64,000 nt of DNA from positions 1 through 64,000 of the forward strand of contig JAJYUL010000006.1 in NCBI GenBank assembly GCA_021792555.1, in the 5' to 3' direction. The stretch is from Pseudomonadota bacterium (GTDB lineage Bacteria > Pseudomonadota > Gammaproteobacteria > Steroidobacterales > Steroidobacteraceae). Of this stretch, positions 34,027 to 45,627 are shown in pieces. The notes below the pieces were generated by a model. The model was not told the DNA's origin. It saw only the letters and a program-made list of their open reading frames with translations, and did no database searches. How positions within the stretch are numbered: position 1 is the stretch's first letter; each line of letters begins with the position of its first letter. A program made the position numbers and the translations under genes.

Positions 34027-34111
34027 CCAGCATGCTCAACAGGCAATGCCGAAACACCGCGGCAACTGCTGCCCGGGACACGCAGCGGGGACTGACCGCC
34101 GAGGCGGACGC

Positions 34112-34675
34112 GTGACGGGCTATGATGAGTATTTTGATTATCTGATGCGACGCAAGCGCGCCGCCGTCTGGTATCGACGTGTCTGGCTGTACCCTAGAAT
34201 CTGCCGGAATTTGAGTGGCACGGTACTCGACATCGGTTGCGGCATCGGCGACATGGTACGGTATCGCCGCAACACGGTCGGCGTTGACGTGAATCCCCAT
34301 GCCGTCGCCTTCTGCCGGGAGCAGGGTCTAAAGGTACAACTGATGCAGCTCGATCACCTGCCGTTCGAGGGCTGCGAGTTCGACGGGGCGGTACTCGATA
34401 ACGTTCTCGAGCACCTAGAGCACCCTGAGCCGTTGCTAGCGGAAGTCCACCGGGTGCTCAAGGCGCACAGCCATTTCGTGGTGGGGGTCCCTGGCGACCG
34501 CGGATTTCGCAGCGACGCCGATCACAAGCGCCACTATCCCGAAGCCGAGTTAGCCCGTACGGTCCAGAACGCCGGGTTCAAACTGGCTCGCATGTTCCAT
34601 CAGCCGTTTCGTTCACACCTGCTCGACCGCCATTTCCGCTATTACGCGATTTACGGTCTTTTCGTGAGGATTTGA
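34112..34675 (+). CDS. class I SAM-dependent methyltransferase (GTG start)
   Basis: GTVLDIGCGIGDMVRY; DGAVLDNVLEHLEHPEPLLAEVHRVLKAHSHFVVGVPG. Confidence 0.88.
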   Translation: MTGYDEYFDYLMRRKRAAVWYRRVWLYPRICRNLSGTVLDIGCGIGDMVRYRRNTVGVDVNPHAVAFCREQGLKVQLMQLDHLPFEGCEFDGAVLDNVLEHLEHPEPLLAEVHRVLKAHSHFVVGVPGDRGFRSDADHKRHYPEAELARTVQNAGFKLARMFHQPFRSHLLDRHFRYYAIYGLFVRI

Positions 34676-34755
34676 CCGTTACTGGCAGCACGAGGGGCGC
34701 ATCAGTTTTCATCGGCCCGTCCTGCGCCCTGGAAACCGGCTTCTCCGCTCTTTCG

Positions 34756-35739
34756 TCAAGGCCCTACGCGCGAGCGCGAAGTCGCGGCACCGTCCCAGAA
34801 GACCTTGGTCATGCTGAGCCGCCGGCATAATCCACGCGGTAGCCGTCTGAATTCCCGCCCCAAGCGATAGCCGATGTATTTGGCGGCGTTGCGCACCGGG
34901 CAGACTGGCAGCACCAGCGGCGCGTTGACCGCACAGTAGCGAAGTTCGGAAAAGACAAATCGTGCGCCCTCACCCTCGGCGGTGCCGAAATGGCGCAGTA
35001 ATTCAGGGAGCTGCGCGTGAAGCACGCCGAAGTCAAAATACCGCCGCACGTCCTGTGCGATAGTATAGGCATGCGAATGGCGCACCCGAGCATCCGCACA
35101 ATATCGGATCTTCCACCCCGCCAACAGCATGTTGACGGCCACACAGGTGTCCTCGCCCAGAATCAGGTGATTCGGAAAACCTCCGCACGCCGCGAGCGCA
35201 CTGAGGCGATAGGCGGCGAATGAATTCGAGAGATACGCGGTCTTTATGCCGAGACGGGGCGCGTCTTCGATGGAACGCGTTTCACTTCGGACGCCGTAAT
35301 TGAAGAGAATAACGTGGGCCTCGAACGGTCCGGCGCCATCCTGCGGCACTTGCCGTCCGTAGGCAGCTCCGATCGCGGGATCCGAAAATGCGCCGATCAG
35401 TGCCGCAATCGACTGCGGACCCTCTAGCACGGCGTCCTGCGTCAGAAATACGACGTACTCCATTGCCGCGCAGAACTGTTCAATAGCCCACTGTCGGGTT
35501 CCCCCGTGGTTGAAGGAGTGCGACTCGATCCTCTGCAGTTCAAAGCCGCTTTCTTTCGCAACGCTATCGCTACCGTCTGTCGAGCCAGAGTCGACGACGA
35601 GCACGGACGCGGGATCCGCAAACGACGCTCTGATGGCTCGCGCCGCCTCGCGCCACCGATCACCCCCATTGAACACTGGCACAATGAGCCGAGTTCGACT
35701 CAAGGCGAACAGTTCGGCGCGCGGAGCCACCTCGCTCAT
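34756..35739 (-). CDS. glycosyltransferase family 2, rhamnosyltransferase-like
   Basis: IVPVFNGGDRWREAARAI; VLVVDSGSTDGSDSVA; HSFNHGGTRQWAIE; LGEDTCVAVNMLLAGWKIRYCADARVRHSHAYT. Confidence 0.88.
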   Translation of the reverse strand: MSEVAPRAELFALSRTRLIVPVFNGGDRWREAARAIRASFADPASVLVVDSGSTDGSDSVAKESGFELQRIESHSFNHGGTRQWAIEQFCAAMEYVVFLTQDAVLEGPQSIAALIGAFSDPAIGAAYGRQVPQDGAGPFEAHVILFNYGVRSETRSIEDAPRLGIKTAYLSNSFAAYRLSALAACGGFPNHLILGEDTCVAVNMLLAGWKIRYCADARVRHSHAYTIAQDVRRYFDFGVLHAQLPELLRHFGTAEGEGARFVFSELRYCAVNAPLVLPVCPVRNAAKYIGYRLGREFRRLPRGLCRRLSMTKVFWDGAATSRSRVGP

Positions 35740-37808
35740 TGCGGCAATACCTTTAGAAATCCTGGCCCCTGCCACCCGCAGGCAACGTGCGGCCGCGTAC
35801 TTGCCCACATCTGTTCTGATCCGGCATCCTCCTCTCGTCCGCCGGGCTCAAGCTTGACAAACCGAATCACGCCGCGCGCGATCCAGGCATGCACCGCTGA
35901 GCCTGTATATTTTCTCAGGAACTCATAACCGCTCTTTGCATCACCCAACAGAGTATCGACCGGGCGTCGTGGCTGAAAGAGCGCAGGACACGCGTCTTCG
36001 AGGTGATCAAACGCAGCATCTGCGGTGCGTTGCCCAGGTAGCGGATACATACTCGCGGGATTGCGGATCACGCGGCACGTCATCAGATACTTGGTTTCCC
36101 GACGCCCTTTCGACGTGAGCGCTCCATCTCGCACCGGATACCCAACCATAAAGATAACATCGACACCACGCGCAACAATGATTGAGCAGTGTTTCGTGTC
36201 TGCTTTCAATCCGAAAGGCTCCAGCGCGTCATTCGCTGGGTCAAAAAATGATGGCCGCGCCTGGGTGGCTATAGTATCACTGGGATCGGACCAGACCGCG
36301 CGCAGGCGAGGCGCATAGCGTCGGATCAGGGCTTCGACGTGCCGCCCGTTCGCCCCCCTTGGGCCAAGCTCATACTGACCGCTGAGATTGACGAAACCGG
36401 ATGAGTGAGCAAGAGACGGGATGATGAACGAGTTGGTCTGGCCGCCGATCAGGAAGTACAGGTCAGTCTCCGATTTGAGCCGGGGAGGCACCGAAACCGT
36501 GAACCAAGGGCCGTCGTGCCACGGCAGGTATTGTCGATATTCAGTCCCCGCATACAGCTGGAAGAACTGTACGGCGAACACCGCGACGAGCACGCCGTTG
36601 CGCAGTGCCGGCTGGTCAGAAAGGAGGCGAAAGATAAGCGCCATGCACAAGACCGCTGCAACGCACGCCATGGGCATGAAGTAGCGGCTGTTTCCCGAGA
36701 CGGGCAGCCAGAGCGCCCAGTCAACCATAAACGCCAGTCCCAATGCGCCCAATGCGCGTTCCGCTGAATCCAGCGTGCGTGATTCCGGACCACGCGCCCC
36801 GGACAACCAGCGCCACAGCCACCGCGATAGCAGGAGCAGCGAGAGCACGAGAAGAAGCGCATAGCGCAAATCCGGCGCCGGCATCTCGAAATGGATCCAG
36901 GGAATCGGCAGAACCATCGTAAACGGCCGCAGGAGGGCCGCGCCGAGGGTGGCAGGGATGAAGCGATGGTCCAGCATCGACCCGGTCGAGTAATCCGGTG
37001 AGCGAAACAATCCGTTCAGGAGTGGGAACACCGGGTTGCCGAAGTGCCGCTCGAGGTGAATCGACCACGGGAGGTTGATCAGCACGAACCCGGCCGCGAG
37101 CGTCAGCCCGAACAGAGCACCGTATCGGATCCGCCGGATCCAGCCTCCCGGAACGAATAGCAGTAGAATCGCCGCGGAGACGGCGTGCACCGCATTGGTC
37201 GGCTTCAGTCCAGTGGCTACACCCAGCATGAGCGCCGCCCCGATGACGCGCAGTGTACTAGGCGTCCACACGACATCGACAAGCAGCAACCAACCGACCA
37301 TCGCCAGTTCCGCCGTGGTGACATCCGAGTAGCTCGAACCAAACTCATTAATGAGAACTGGGTTGGCGAATGCGAATATGACCGCGAGAATCGCGATCGT
37401 CACGCGCGCGTTCGGCGTGTCCTGCGGAACCACCCGCAGGGCCAGCTCGTAGGTCAACCACAGAATCGCGCTCTGAACGAGCGCCAGGATCGACGCGATT
37501 GCCAGCGGTGGAAGCCCAGAGCGCAACAGCAGATAGAAGGGAACGTAGGCATAGGGATTGAAGTAGCCTTGCGGCCCCGCGGCAAAGTAGTCCTGACGGA
37601 ATCGGTCATGGAGCGCGCTGAAGCCCGCATACACGTGGTACTCCATGTCGTCCCACGTCATCGCCTTGCCGAGGTGATAGCTCGTAAGCACCACCAGAAG
37701 GGAGCAGGACAGGTAGACGAGCCAGCGCGGCACGCGGGCCACGCGGTTCAGCAGGAGCATCATCGAGGTTCGCAGCGGCGAGTGCGCCGGTCCGTCAGCG
37801 GGCGTCAC
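35736..37808 (-). CDS. multi-spanning membrane protein, candidate GT-C glycosyltransferase
   Basis: TWDDMEYHVYAGFSALHDRFRQDYFAAGPQGYFNPYAYVPFYLLL acidic first-loop motif; many TM helices; ATGA overlaps on both sides with glycosyltransferase genes. Confidence 0.65.
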   Translation of the reverse strand: MTPADGPAHSPLRTSMMLLLNRVARVPRWLVYLSCSLLVVLTSYHLGKAMTWDDMEYHVYAGFSALHDRFRQDYFAAGPQGYFNPYAYVPFYLLLRSGLPPLAIASILALVQSAILWLTYELALRVVPQDTPNARVTIAILAVIFAFANPVLINEFGSSYSDVTTAELAMVGWLLLVDVVWTPSTLRVIGAALMLGVATGLKPTNAVHAVSAAILLLFVPGGWIRRIRYGALFGLTLAAGFVLINLPWSIHLERHFGNPVFPLLNGLFRSPDYSTGSMLDHRFIPATLGAALLRPFTMVLPIPWIHFEMPAPDLRYALLLVLSLLLLSRWLWRWLSGARGPESRTLDSAERALGALGLAFMVDWALWLPVSGNSRYFMPMACVAAVLCMALIFRLLSDQPALRNGVLVAVFAVQFFQLYAGTEYRQYLPWHDGPWFTVSVPPRLKSETDLYFLIGGQTNSFIIPSLAHSSGFVNLSGQYELGPRGANGRHVEALIRRYAPRLRAVWSDPSDTIATQARPSFFDPANDALEPFGLKADTKHCSIIVARGVDVIFMVGYPVRDGALTSKGRRETKYLMTCRVIRNPASMYPLPGQRTADAAFDHLEDACPALFQPRRPVDTLLGDAKSGYEFLRKYTGSAVHAWIARGVIRFVKLEPGGREEDAGSEQMWASTRPHVACGWQGPGFLKVLPQ

Positions 37809-39025
37809 TTGCCGGCAGTCTCGTCGGGATGGACGTCAATCAGTCCAAGCAAAAACGATGCGAATAGAATCTCGCCGCCCGAAAGCATCAGCGTCACCGA
37901 AGTGATGACCGCGCGCATGGCCTCCAGTGGACCCATCGGACCGAATCGCGCGCGAAACCACGTATCGAGCGAATAGACCGCAAGGGCGAGGCCCGTCAGG
38001 CCGAGGGTGACACCAAGGAGAACGCCACGCTCAATGGTGAAGACCCGCAGAAACGCCCGCAGCTTCGGAGTCATGGGCAGCAACCCCTTCAAGACACCGA
38101 CCGTGCGCCCGATGACCGAGAACAGCACCAGCTGTAGGCCCAGAATGGTCGCGCCGGCCGCGTACAGCATCGTGTGGATGTCAAATCCGACGCCGTGAAT
38201 GATCACTGGACCCCGGGAAATCAGCAGCCCGGCCGCGCTGCCCACCGCAATCAGAAGAGTGCCCGGATAGAACAGCAGCCAGCGCGGGCTCATCATGAGC
38301 AGGAAGCGCAGATGCCGCCAGCCGTCGCGCCAGCTGCGCAGATGCGGCGGGCGTGAACGACCCGCTGGCGAGAGAACGGTCGGAACTTCTCCGATCCTCC
38401 AGCCCGCGAGCACCGCCTTCACGATCATCTCGCTGGCAAATTCCATCCCGGGAGCACGCAGCCCCAGGCGAAGCGCAGCGGCGCGGTTGACGCCACGCAG
38501 CCCACAATGAAAGTCACCGATGCGGCAGGAGAAAAAAAGCCTGCCGATGAAGCTCAGAAGCGGGTTGCCGATGTACCGGTGCAGCCAGGGCATAGCGCCC
38601 GGGCGGATACCGCCCCGGAATCGATGCCCGATGACCATGTCGTGTCCGCCGCGCAATGCTGCGAGAAAGCCGTCGAGCTGCGAGAAGTCGTAGCTGTCGT
38701 CGGCGTCGGCCATGACCACGAACCGACCCTGAGCTGCCTCAAGCCCCCCCAGCAAAGCGCTGCCGTAGCCCTTTGTGGAAACCGCCACGACACGCGCACC
38801 GGCCTGCCGTGCAAGCTCCGGGGAGCCATCGGTGGATCCGTTGTCAGCGACCAGAACCTCGCCCGCGACACCGGTACGCTGCAGAAAGCCGCGGGCCTTT
38901 TGCACGCATGTCGCTACGGTCTCGGCCTCATTGAGGCATGGCATGAGGATCGTCAGCTCGAGTAGACGCGGCGGGAGCGCATCGCGGGTCTCCGCTCTCA
39001 CAGGCATCGTGACAACCGCAGCCAT
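37805..39025 (-). CDS. glycosyltransferase family 2, DPM1-like polyprenyl-phosphate sugar synthase with C-terminal TM segments
   Basis: LTILMPCLNEAETVATCVQKARGFL; VLVADNGSTDGSPELARQAGARVV; VMADADDSYDFSQL; C-terminal hydrophobic segments. Confidence 0.88.
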   Translation of the reverse strand: MAAVVTMPVRAETRDALPPRLLELTILMPCLNEAETVATCVQKARGFLQRTGVAGEVLVADNGSTDGSPELARQAGARVVAVSTKGYGSALLGGLEAAQGRFVVMADADDSYDFSQLDGFLAALRGGHDMVIGHRFRGGIRPGAMPWLHRYIGNPLLSFIGRLFFSCRIGDFHCGLRGVNRAAALRLGLRAPGMEFASEMIVKAVLAGWRIGEVPTVLSPAGRSRPPHLRSWRDGWRHLRFLLMMSPRWLLFYPGTLLIAVGSAAGLLISRGPVIIHGVGFDIHTMLYAAGATILGLQLVLFSVIGRTVGVLKGLLPMTPKLRAFLRVFTIERGVLLGVTLGLTGLALAVYSLDTWFRARFGPMGPLEAMRAVITSVTLMLSGGEILFASFLLGLIDVHPDETAGK

Positions 39026-39210
39026 CGTCGATCCTCCACGCGAACAGCATCAACTGCGATACGCTCGCGCTGCAACAATCTAGAGTGCGCGCGGCCTGCT
39101 ACCGCGGCAGATACAGTGATAAATCATTCTCGCCTTGCATGACCCGATGCAGGCGTGACTGGTTCGTCAGATTCTTTCCGAAGCGAATCGACCGTCACTC
39201 GGGACTGCAG

Positions 39211-39252
39211 CTGTGACGCAGCCGCCTCGATCATGTGACGTTTTGCGTCACA
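39211..39252. promoter_or_regulatory. TGTGACG repeat cluster upstream of pilA, candidate regulator-binding site
   Basis: ctgtgacgca (39211-39220) plus inverted repeat TGTGACG (39234-39240) TTTTG CGTCACA (39246-39252). Confidence 0.5.
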
Positions 39253-39367
39253 TTCTGACACTCATCAGTCCCAGCACCGTCAATCGAGAGAATCGTGTTT
39301 GACATAGGCGGGCCGCGGCCAGAATAAACTCATTTGAAAAACAATACATTACGACCGATTCGGGTCT

Positions 39368-39385
39368 TTGGCACGGCGCTTGCTT
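39368..39385 (+). promoter_or_regulatory. sigma-54 (-24/-12) promoter of pilA
   Basis: TTGGCACGGCGCTTGCTT matches TGGCAC-N5-TTGC, ~70 nt upstream of pilA ATG; PilR/PilS encoded in the same window. Confidence 0.9.
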
Positions 39386-39454
39386 CAGAAAGCCCAGCAG
39401 GCGCCCTTTGCGCCTCCCGGCAAGAACAATCACCGTTCCTTGAGGAGTTTCGTA

Positions 39455-39961
39455 ATGAAATCGTTGCAAAAGGGCTTCACGCTGATCGAGTTGATGATCG
39501 TGATCGCGATCATCGGCATCCTGGCGGCCATCGCCATTCCCGCGTACCAGAACTACACGATCCGTGCGCAGGTCTCGGAAGGGCTTTCGCTGGCAGGAGG
39601 CATCGAGACTGCGTTCGACGAATGCTACGCCAACCACGGAACGGCGGCCGGTAGCTGCGCCACCCTGAAGGACCTCGGCATTAACAGCTCCATCAGTGGC
39701 ACGTATGTCAAGAGCATGCAGTACAACGATGGGGTGATCACGGCGGTCTACGGCGGTGCCAATGCGAACTCGAACATCAGCGGTGCGCAGAACAGCATCA
39801 CGCTCGCCGCGTATCAATCGCCAAACGGCGACATCAGTTGGGTTTGCAGCGGCGCCACCGCCAACACTGCCCCCGCTGGTCTTTCGGTAGTCAAAGGCGG
39901 TGCCGCTCCGCTGGCCGGCACGATCGCGAACGATGCCTATCTCCCCAGCAGCTGCTATTGA
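39455..39961 (+). CDS. pilA: type IVa major pilin PilA
   Basis: MKSLQKG^[32 protein letters not shown] prepilin signature; C-terminal Cys pair; followed by pilBCD. Confidence 0.96.
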   Translation: MKSLQKGFTLIELMIVIAIIGILAAIAIPAYQNYTIRAQVSEGLSLAGGIETAFDECYANHGTAAGSCATLKDLGINSSISGTYVKSMQYNDGVITAVYGGANANSNISGAQNSITLAAYQSPNGDISWVCSGATANTAPAGLSVVKGGAAPLAGTIANDAYLPSSCY

Positions 39962-39987
39962 GTCTTAAGTGACGATGTACGGCGCAG

Positions 39988-40018
39988 AAGCCCCCGCCTC
40001 GCGGGGGCTTCTTCTTTT
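39988..40018 (+). terminator. Rho-independent terminator after pilA
   Basis: aagcccccgcctcgcgggggctt hairpin followed by cttctttt. Confidence 0.85.
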
Positions 40019-40141
40019 GGGAGCCCAGTCACAGTGAGGGGTGTGGGCCTGTGCGACCATCGGTCAAGATTTGACAATTGCCGGCGCCGCCGGCTTCGGT
40101 ACACTTGAGCCCCGCGGATCGAATCGGACGTTCGTAAGTCC

Positions 40142-41884
<1,743 letters not shown>

Positions 41885-41901
41885 TCGAGGACGGTGAACC
41901 C

Positions 41902-43137
41902 ATGGCCACGGCAATCTCCGCGACCGCCAAGACCCCCAAGCCCGACGTCCCGTTCCTGTGGGAGGGCCGCGACAAGCGCGGCCAGCGCGTCAAGGGCGAC
42001 ATCATGGCCCCCGACGAGGCGGCCGTACGCGCGGATCTGCGCCGCCAGGGCATCGCCGCGTCCCGCGTCCGCCGCAAACGCGAGAGCCTCAAAGGCGGCA
42101 GAGTCAACGCCGCCGACATCGCGGTGTTCAGCCGCCAGCTCGCCACCATGCTGATCGCCGGCATCCCCATGGTGCAGTCCTTCGAGATCGTCGCGGCCGG
42201 CGTCGAGAAACCCTCGCTGCGCAACCTCATTCTCGCCATCAAGGCCGACGTGGAGTCCGGAAGCTCGCTGCACGAGGCGCTCGCCAAGCATCCGCTGCAT
42301 TTCAATGATCTGTTCGTCAATCTGGTGCGCGCCGGCGAGCAGGCGGGCGCGCTCGACACCCTGCTCGACAAGATCGCGACCTATCAGGAGAAATCCGAGG
42401 CGACCAAGAAGAAGGTCAAGAAGGCGCTCTTCTATCCGGCCGCGGTGCTGATCGTCGCCGCCATCGTGACCACCGTGCTGATGATCTTCGTGATCCCCGA
42501 GTTCCAAAAACTGTTTACAGGCTTCGGCGCGAACTTGCCGGCCTTCACGCAGTTCGTCATCAACATCTCGAACGCCGTGCGGCACCAGGGAATCTGGATC
42601 GCGCTCGTCATCGGCGCTGCGGGGTGGGTATTCGTCTACTTCAAGAAGCGCTCGCGCAAGATGCGCGAGGTTCTGGACCGAATGTCGCTCAAGATTCCGA
42701 TCATCGGCCCCATCCTCAACAAGGCGGCGATTGCCCGCTACGCGCGCACGCTCGCGACCATGTTCGCCGCCGGCGTGCCGCTGGTCGAGGCGCTGGAGTC
42801 GGTGGCGGGCGCCACCGGCAACATCATCTACGAGGATGCGGTGTTGAAGATGCGGGACGAGGTGGCCACGGGCCAGCGTCTGCAGCGCGCCATGGAAGCG
42901 CGCGGCGTCTTCCCCAACATGGTGGTGCAGATGATCGCCGTCGGCGAGGAGGCCGGCTCGCTCGATGAGATGGCCGGCAAGGTGGCCGTGTTCTACGAGG
43001 CGGAGGTGGACAACGCGGTGGACGCGATGTCGAGTCTGCTCGAGCCGCTGATCATGGTGATCCTCGGCGTGATCGTCGGCGGACTCGTCATCGCCATGTA
43101 CCTGCCGATCTTCCAGCTCGGCAACGTCGTTCACTGA
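41902..43137 (+). CDS. pilC: type IV pilus inner membrane protein PilC
   Basis: FLWEGRDKRGQRVKGDIMAPDEAAVRADLRRQGI; FSRQLATMLIAGIPMVQSFEIV; duplicated T2SF domain. Confidence 0.97.
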   Translation: MATAISATAKTPKPDVPFLWEGRDKRGQRVKGDIMAPDEAAVRADLRRQGIAASRVRRKRESLKGGRVNAADIAVFSRQLATMLIAGIPMVQSFEIVAAGVEKPSLRNLILAIKADVESGSSLHEALAKHPLHFNDLFVNLVRAGEQAGALDTLLDKIATYQEKSEATKKKVKKALFYPAAVLIVAAIVTTVLMIFVIPEFQKLFTGFGANLPAFTQFVINISNAVRHQGIWIALVIGAAGWVFVYFKKRSRKMREVLDRMSLKIPIIGPILNKAAIARYARTLATMFAAGVPLVEALESVAGATGNIIYEDAVLKMRDEVATGQRLQRAMEARGVFPNMVVQMIAVGEEAGSLDEMAGKVAVFYEAEVDNAVDAMSSLLEPLIMVILGVIVGGLVIAMYLPIFQLGNVVH

Positions 43138-43138
43138 C

Positions 43139-44038
43139 GTGCCGCTCGCCGCGCTGCTCGCCGCGTCACCCGCCCTGTTCACCGGCACCTGCCTGGTGCT
43201 GGGGCTCGCGATCGGCAGCTTTCTCAATGTGGTGATCCACCGGCTGCCCATCATCCTGGAGCGGCACTGGCGCGCCGACTGCGCGGCACTCGCGGCCGAC
43301 GCCCCCACCCTGCCGGCCGTGCCGGCAGAACGCTACAACCTCATGGTGCCGCGCTCGGCCTGCCCGGCGTGCCAGGCGCCGATCGCCGCCCGGCACAACA
43401 TCCCGGTGCTGAGCTACCTCTGGCTGCGGGGCCGCTGCGCACGGTGCGGCGCGCGCATCAGCCCGCGCTACCCGCTCGTGGAGGCGCTCACCGGACTGCT
43501 CTCGGCGCTGGTGGCCTGGAAGTTCGGCTTCGGCTGGCCGGCGCTCGCGGCGCTCGTGCTCACGTGGTTTCTGGTGGCGCTCGCCGCCATCGACATCGAC
43601 CGGCAGCTGCTGCCCGACAATCTCACCCTGCCCTTGATGTGGATCGGCCTCACGCTGAGCCTGCTCGCGCCGGCCCCGGGCGGCGCGCCCGTGCCGGTGG
43701 ACCCGCGCGCCAGCCTGATCGGGGCCGCCGTGGGGTACCTCAGTCTCTGGGGCGTCTACCACCTGTTCCGCGCGCTCACCGCCAAGGAAGGCATGGGGTA
43801 CGGGGACTTCAAGCTGCTGGCGGCGCTCGGGGCGTGGCTCGGCTGGCAGATGCTGCTGCCCACGGTGCTGATCGCAGCGCTGGTCGGAGCACTCGTAGGC
43901 GCTGTGCTCATCGTTGCCCGCGGCCGCAGCAGCGCGGTGCCGATCGCCTTCGGCCCGTTCCTCGCGGCTGCCGGCTGGCTGATGCTGATGTTCGGCCACC
44001 AGCTGGTCGGGTTCTATCTGGGGTTCTTCCCGGGCTGA
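43139..44038 (+). CDS. pilD: prepilin peptidase PilD
   Basis: AIGSFLNVVIHRLP; CPACQAPI..CARCGARISPRYPLVEALTG; GMGYGDFKLLAALGAWLGWQ. Confidence 0.96.
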   Translation: MPLAALLAASPALFTGTCLVLGLAIGSFLNVVIHRLPIILERHWRADCAALAADAPTLPAVPAERYNLMVPRSACPACQAPIAARHNIPVLSYLWLRGRCARCGARISPRYPLVEALTGLLSALVAWKFGFGWPALAALVLTWFLVALAAIDIDRQLLPDNLTLPLMWIGLTLSLLAPAPGGAPVPVDPRASLIGAAVGYLSLWGVYHLFRALTAKEGMGYGDFKLLAALGAWLGWQMLLPTVLIAALVGALVGAVLIVARGRSSAVPIAFGPFLAAAGWLMLMFGHQLVGFYLGFFPG

Positions 44039-44089
44039 GTGCGCCGGCGCCCCTAGCGCCCTGAAAGCGCGCTAGAATTCGCGGCTTAC

Positions 44090-44695
44090 ATGAAAATTCT
44101 TCGCATCGGTCTCACCGGGGGTATCGCCAGCGGCAAGTCCACCGTGGCGGAGCTGTTCGCCGCCTGCGGCGTGCCGATCATCGACACCGACCGGATCGCG
44201 CGCGACGTGGTCGAACCCGGCCAGCCGCCGCTCGAGCGGCTGGTGGAACGGTTCGGCCAGGGCATCCTGACGCCGGACGGGCACCTGGACCGGCCCAAGC
44301 TGCGCGAGATCGTGTTTTCCGATCCCAAGGCGCGTGCCGATCTCGAGGCGCTCACCCACCCGGCAATCGGCACAGCCGTGGAGGCGCTGGCCGCCTCCGC
44401 CGGCGGCCCGTACCAGATCCTGGTCATTCCCCTGCTCGTCGAGAAGGGTCTCACCGGGCGGGTCGACCGGGTCCTGGTGGTGGACTGCCCCGAGGAGCTG
44501 CAGCTCGAGCGCCTGCAGAAGCGGGACGGCTCCTCCCCCGAACAGGCACGGGCGATGCTCAGTGCACAGGCCTCGCGCGCGGCGCGGCTGAAGGCCGCGC
44601 ATGAGGTCATTCACAACGAGTCGGACTTGGCGGCGCTGCGCATGCAAGTTGTGACACTCCATCAGCGCTACCTGGAGCTCGCCGCCAAATCCTGA
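44090..44695 (+). CDS. coaE: dephospho-CoA kinase
   Basis: IGLTGGIASGKSTVAELFAACGVPIIDTDRIARDVVEPG. Confidence 0.97.
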   Translation: MKILRIGLTGGIASGKSTVAELFAACGVPIIDTDRIARDVVEPGQPPLERLVERFGQGILTPDGHLDRPKLREIVFSDPKARADLEALTHPAIGTAVEALAASAGGPYQILVIPLLVEKGLTGRVDRVLVVDCPEELQLERLQKRDGSSPEQARAMLSAQASRAARLKAAHEVIHNESDLAALRMQVVTLHQRYLELAAKS

Positions 44696-44762
44696 GCAAC
44701 GCGGTCCGTCGCGCATCGGGAACATTTACGCAACACGCGCTCGTCGCGCACAATAGCCGCCC

Positions 44763-45617
44763 ATGACCACCGATACCGCTGAAGCCGCAGCCCCTGCGTC
44801 CGCCTCTGCTGCGGCCCCTTGCGCCGCCACCCCGCCGGTGGCCCAGGACAGCGGCCGGCTCCTGGTTTTCGAGCAGCCTCTGAACGAGCGGATGCGCACG
44901 TTCCTGCGGCTGGATTTCCTCTACAACCAGGCGCTCTTTCACAACGAGACCGGCAGCCAGTGGGGCAGCCGCGCGGCCATGACGAGCCTGATCGATATCC
45001 TGGCGGTCATCTCGCGCAGCGATCTGCGCTCCGATGCGCTGAAGGAAATCGAGCGCCAGCTGCACCTGCTCAGCGAGTATCAGTCGCGCCCGGGCGTCGA
45101 CACCCAGCGGCTGAAGACCTTCATCAGCAATCTCGGGCGGCTGCGCGCCGACCTGATGAACGCCGGGGTGGCCTGCCAGCAGCCGCTCAGGGACTCGGAG
45201 TTCCTGAACGCCATCAAGCACCGCAGCAGCATTCCGGGCGGGACCTGCGAGTTCGACTTGCCGGACTACCTGTACTGGCTGTCCGAGCCCGACGAGGCGC
45301 GCATGCACGCCTTCAACCAGTGGCTCGGGCTGCTGCGGCCGCTGTGCGATGCGGTGGCCGAGCTGCTCTGGCTCACCCGCCAGTTCGGCCGCACGCGCCA
45401 GGAATGCGCGCGCGGCGGCACCTTCACCATCACCTTCGACCGGGACAATCCGCTGCAGCTGCTGCGCATCGTGCTGCCCGCCGCGAGCGGACTGTACCCG
45501 GAGGTCAGCGGCAGCCACCACCGCTGCAGCGTGCGGTTTCTGACGTGGAAGGGCCTCACGGAGCGCGCCGCGCAGACCACCGAGGACGTGCCGTTCCAGC
45601 TCACCGCCTGCGCCTGA
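44763..45617 (+). CDS. zapD: cell division protein ZapD
   Basis: [79 protein letters not shown]. Confidence 0.94.
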   Translation: MTTDTAEAAAPASASAAAPCAATPPVAQDSGRLLVFEQPLNERMRTFLRLDFLYNQALFHNETGSQWGSRAAMTSLIDILAVISRSDLRSDALKEIERQLHLLSEYQSRPGVDTQRLKTFISNLGRLRADLMNAGVACQQPLRDSEFLNAIKHRSSIPGGTCEFDLPDYLYWLSEPDEARMHAFNQWLGLLRPLCDAVAELLWLTRQFGRTRQECARGGTFTITFDRDNPLQLLRIVLPAASGLYPEVSGSHHRCSVRFLTWKGLTERAAQTTEDVPFQLTACA

Positions 45618-45627
45618 GGGGCTGTCC

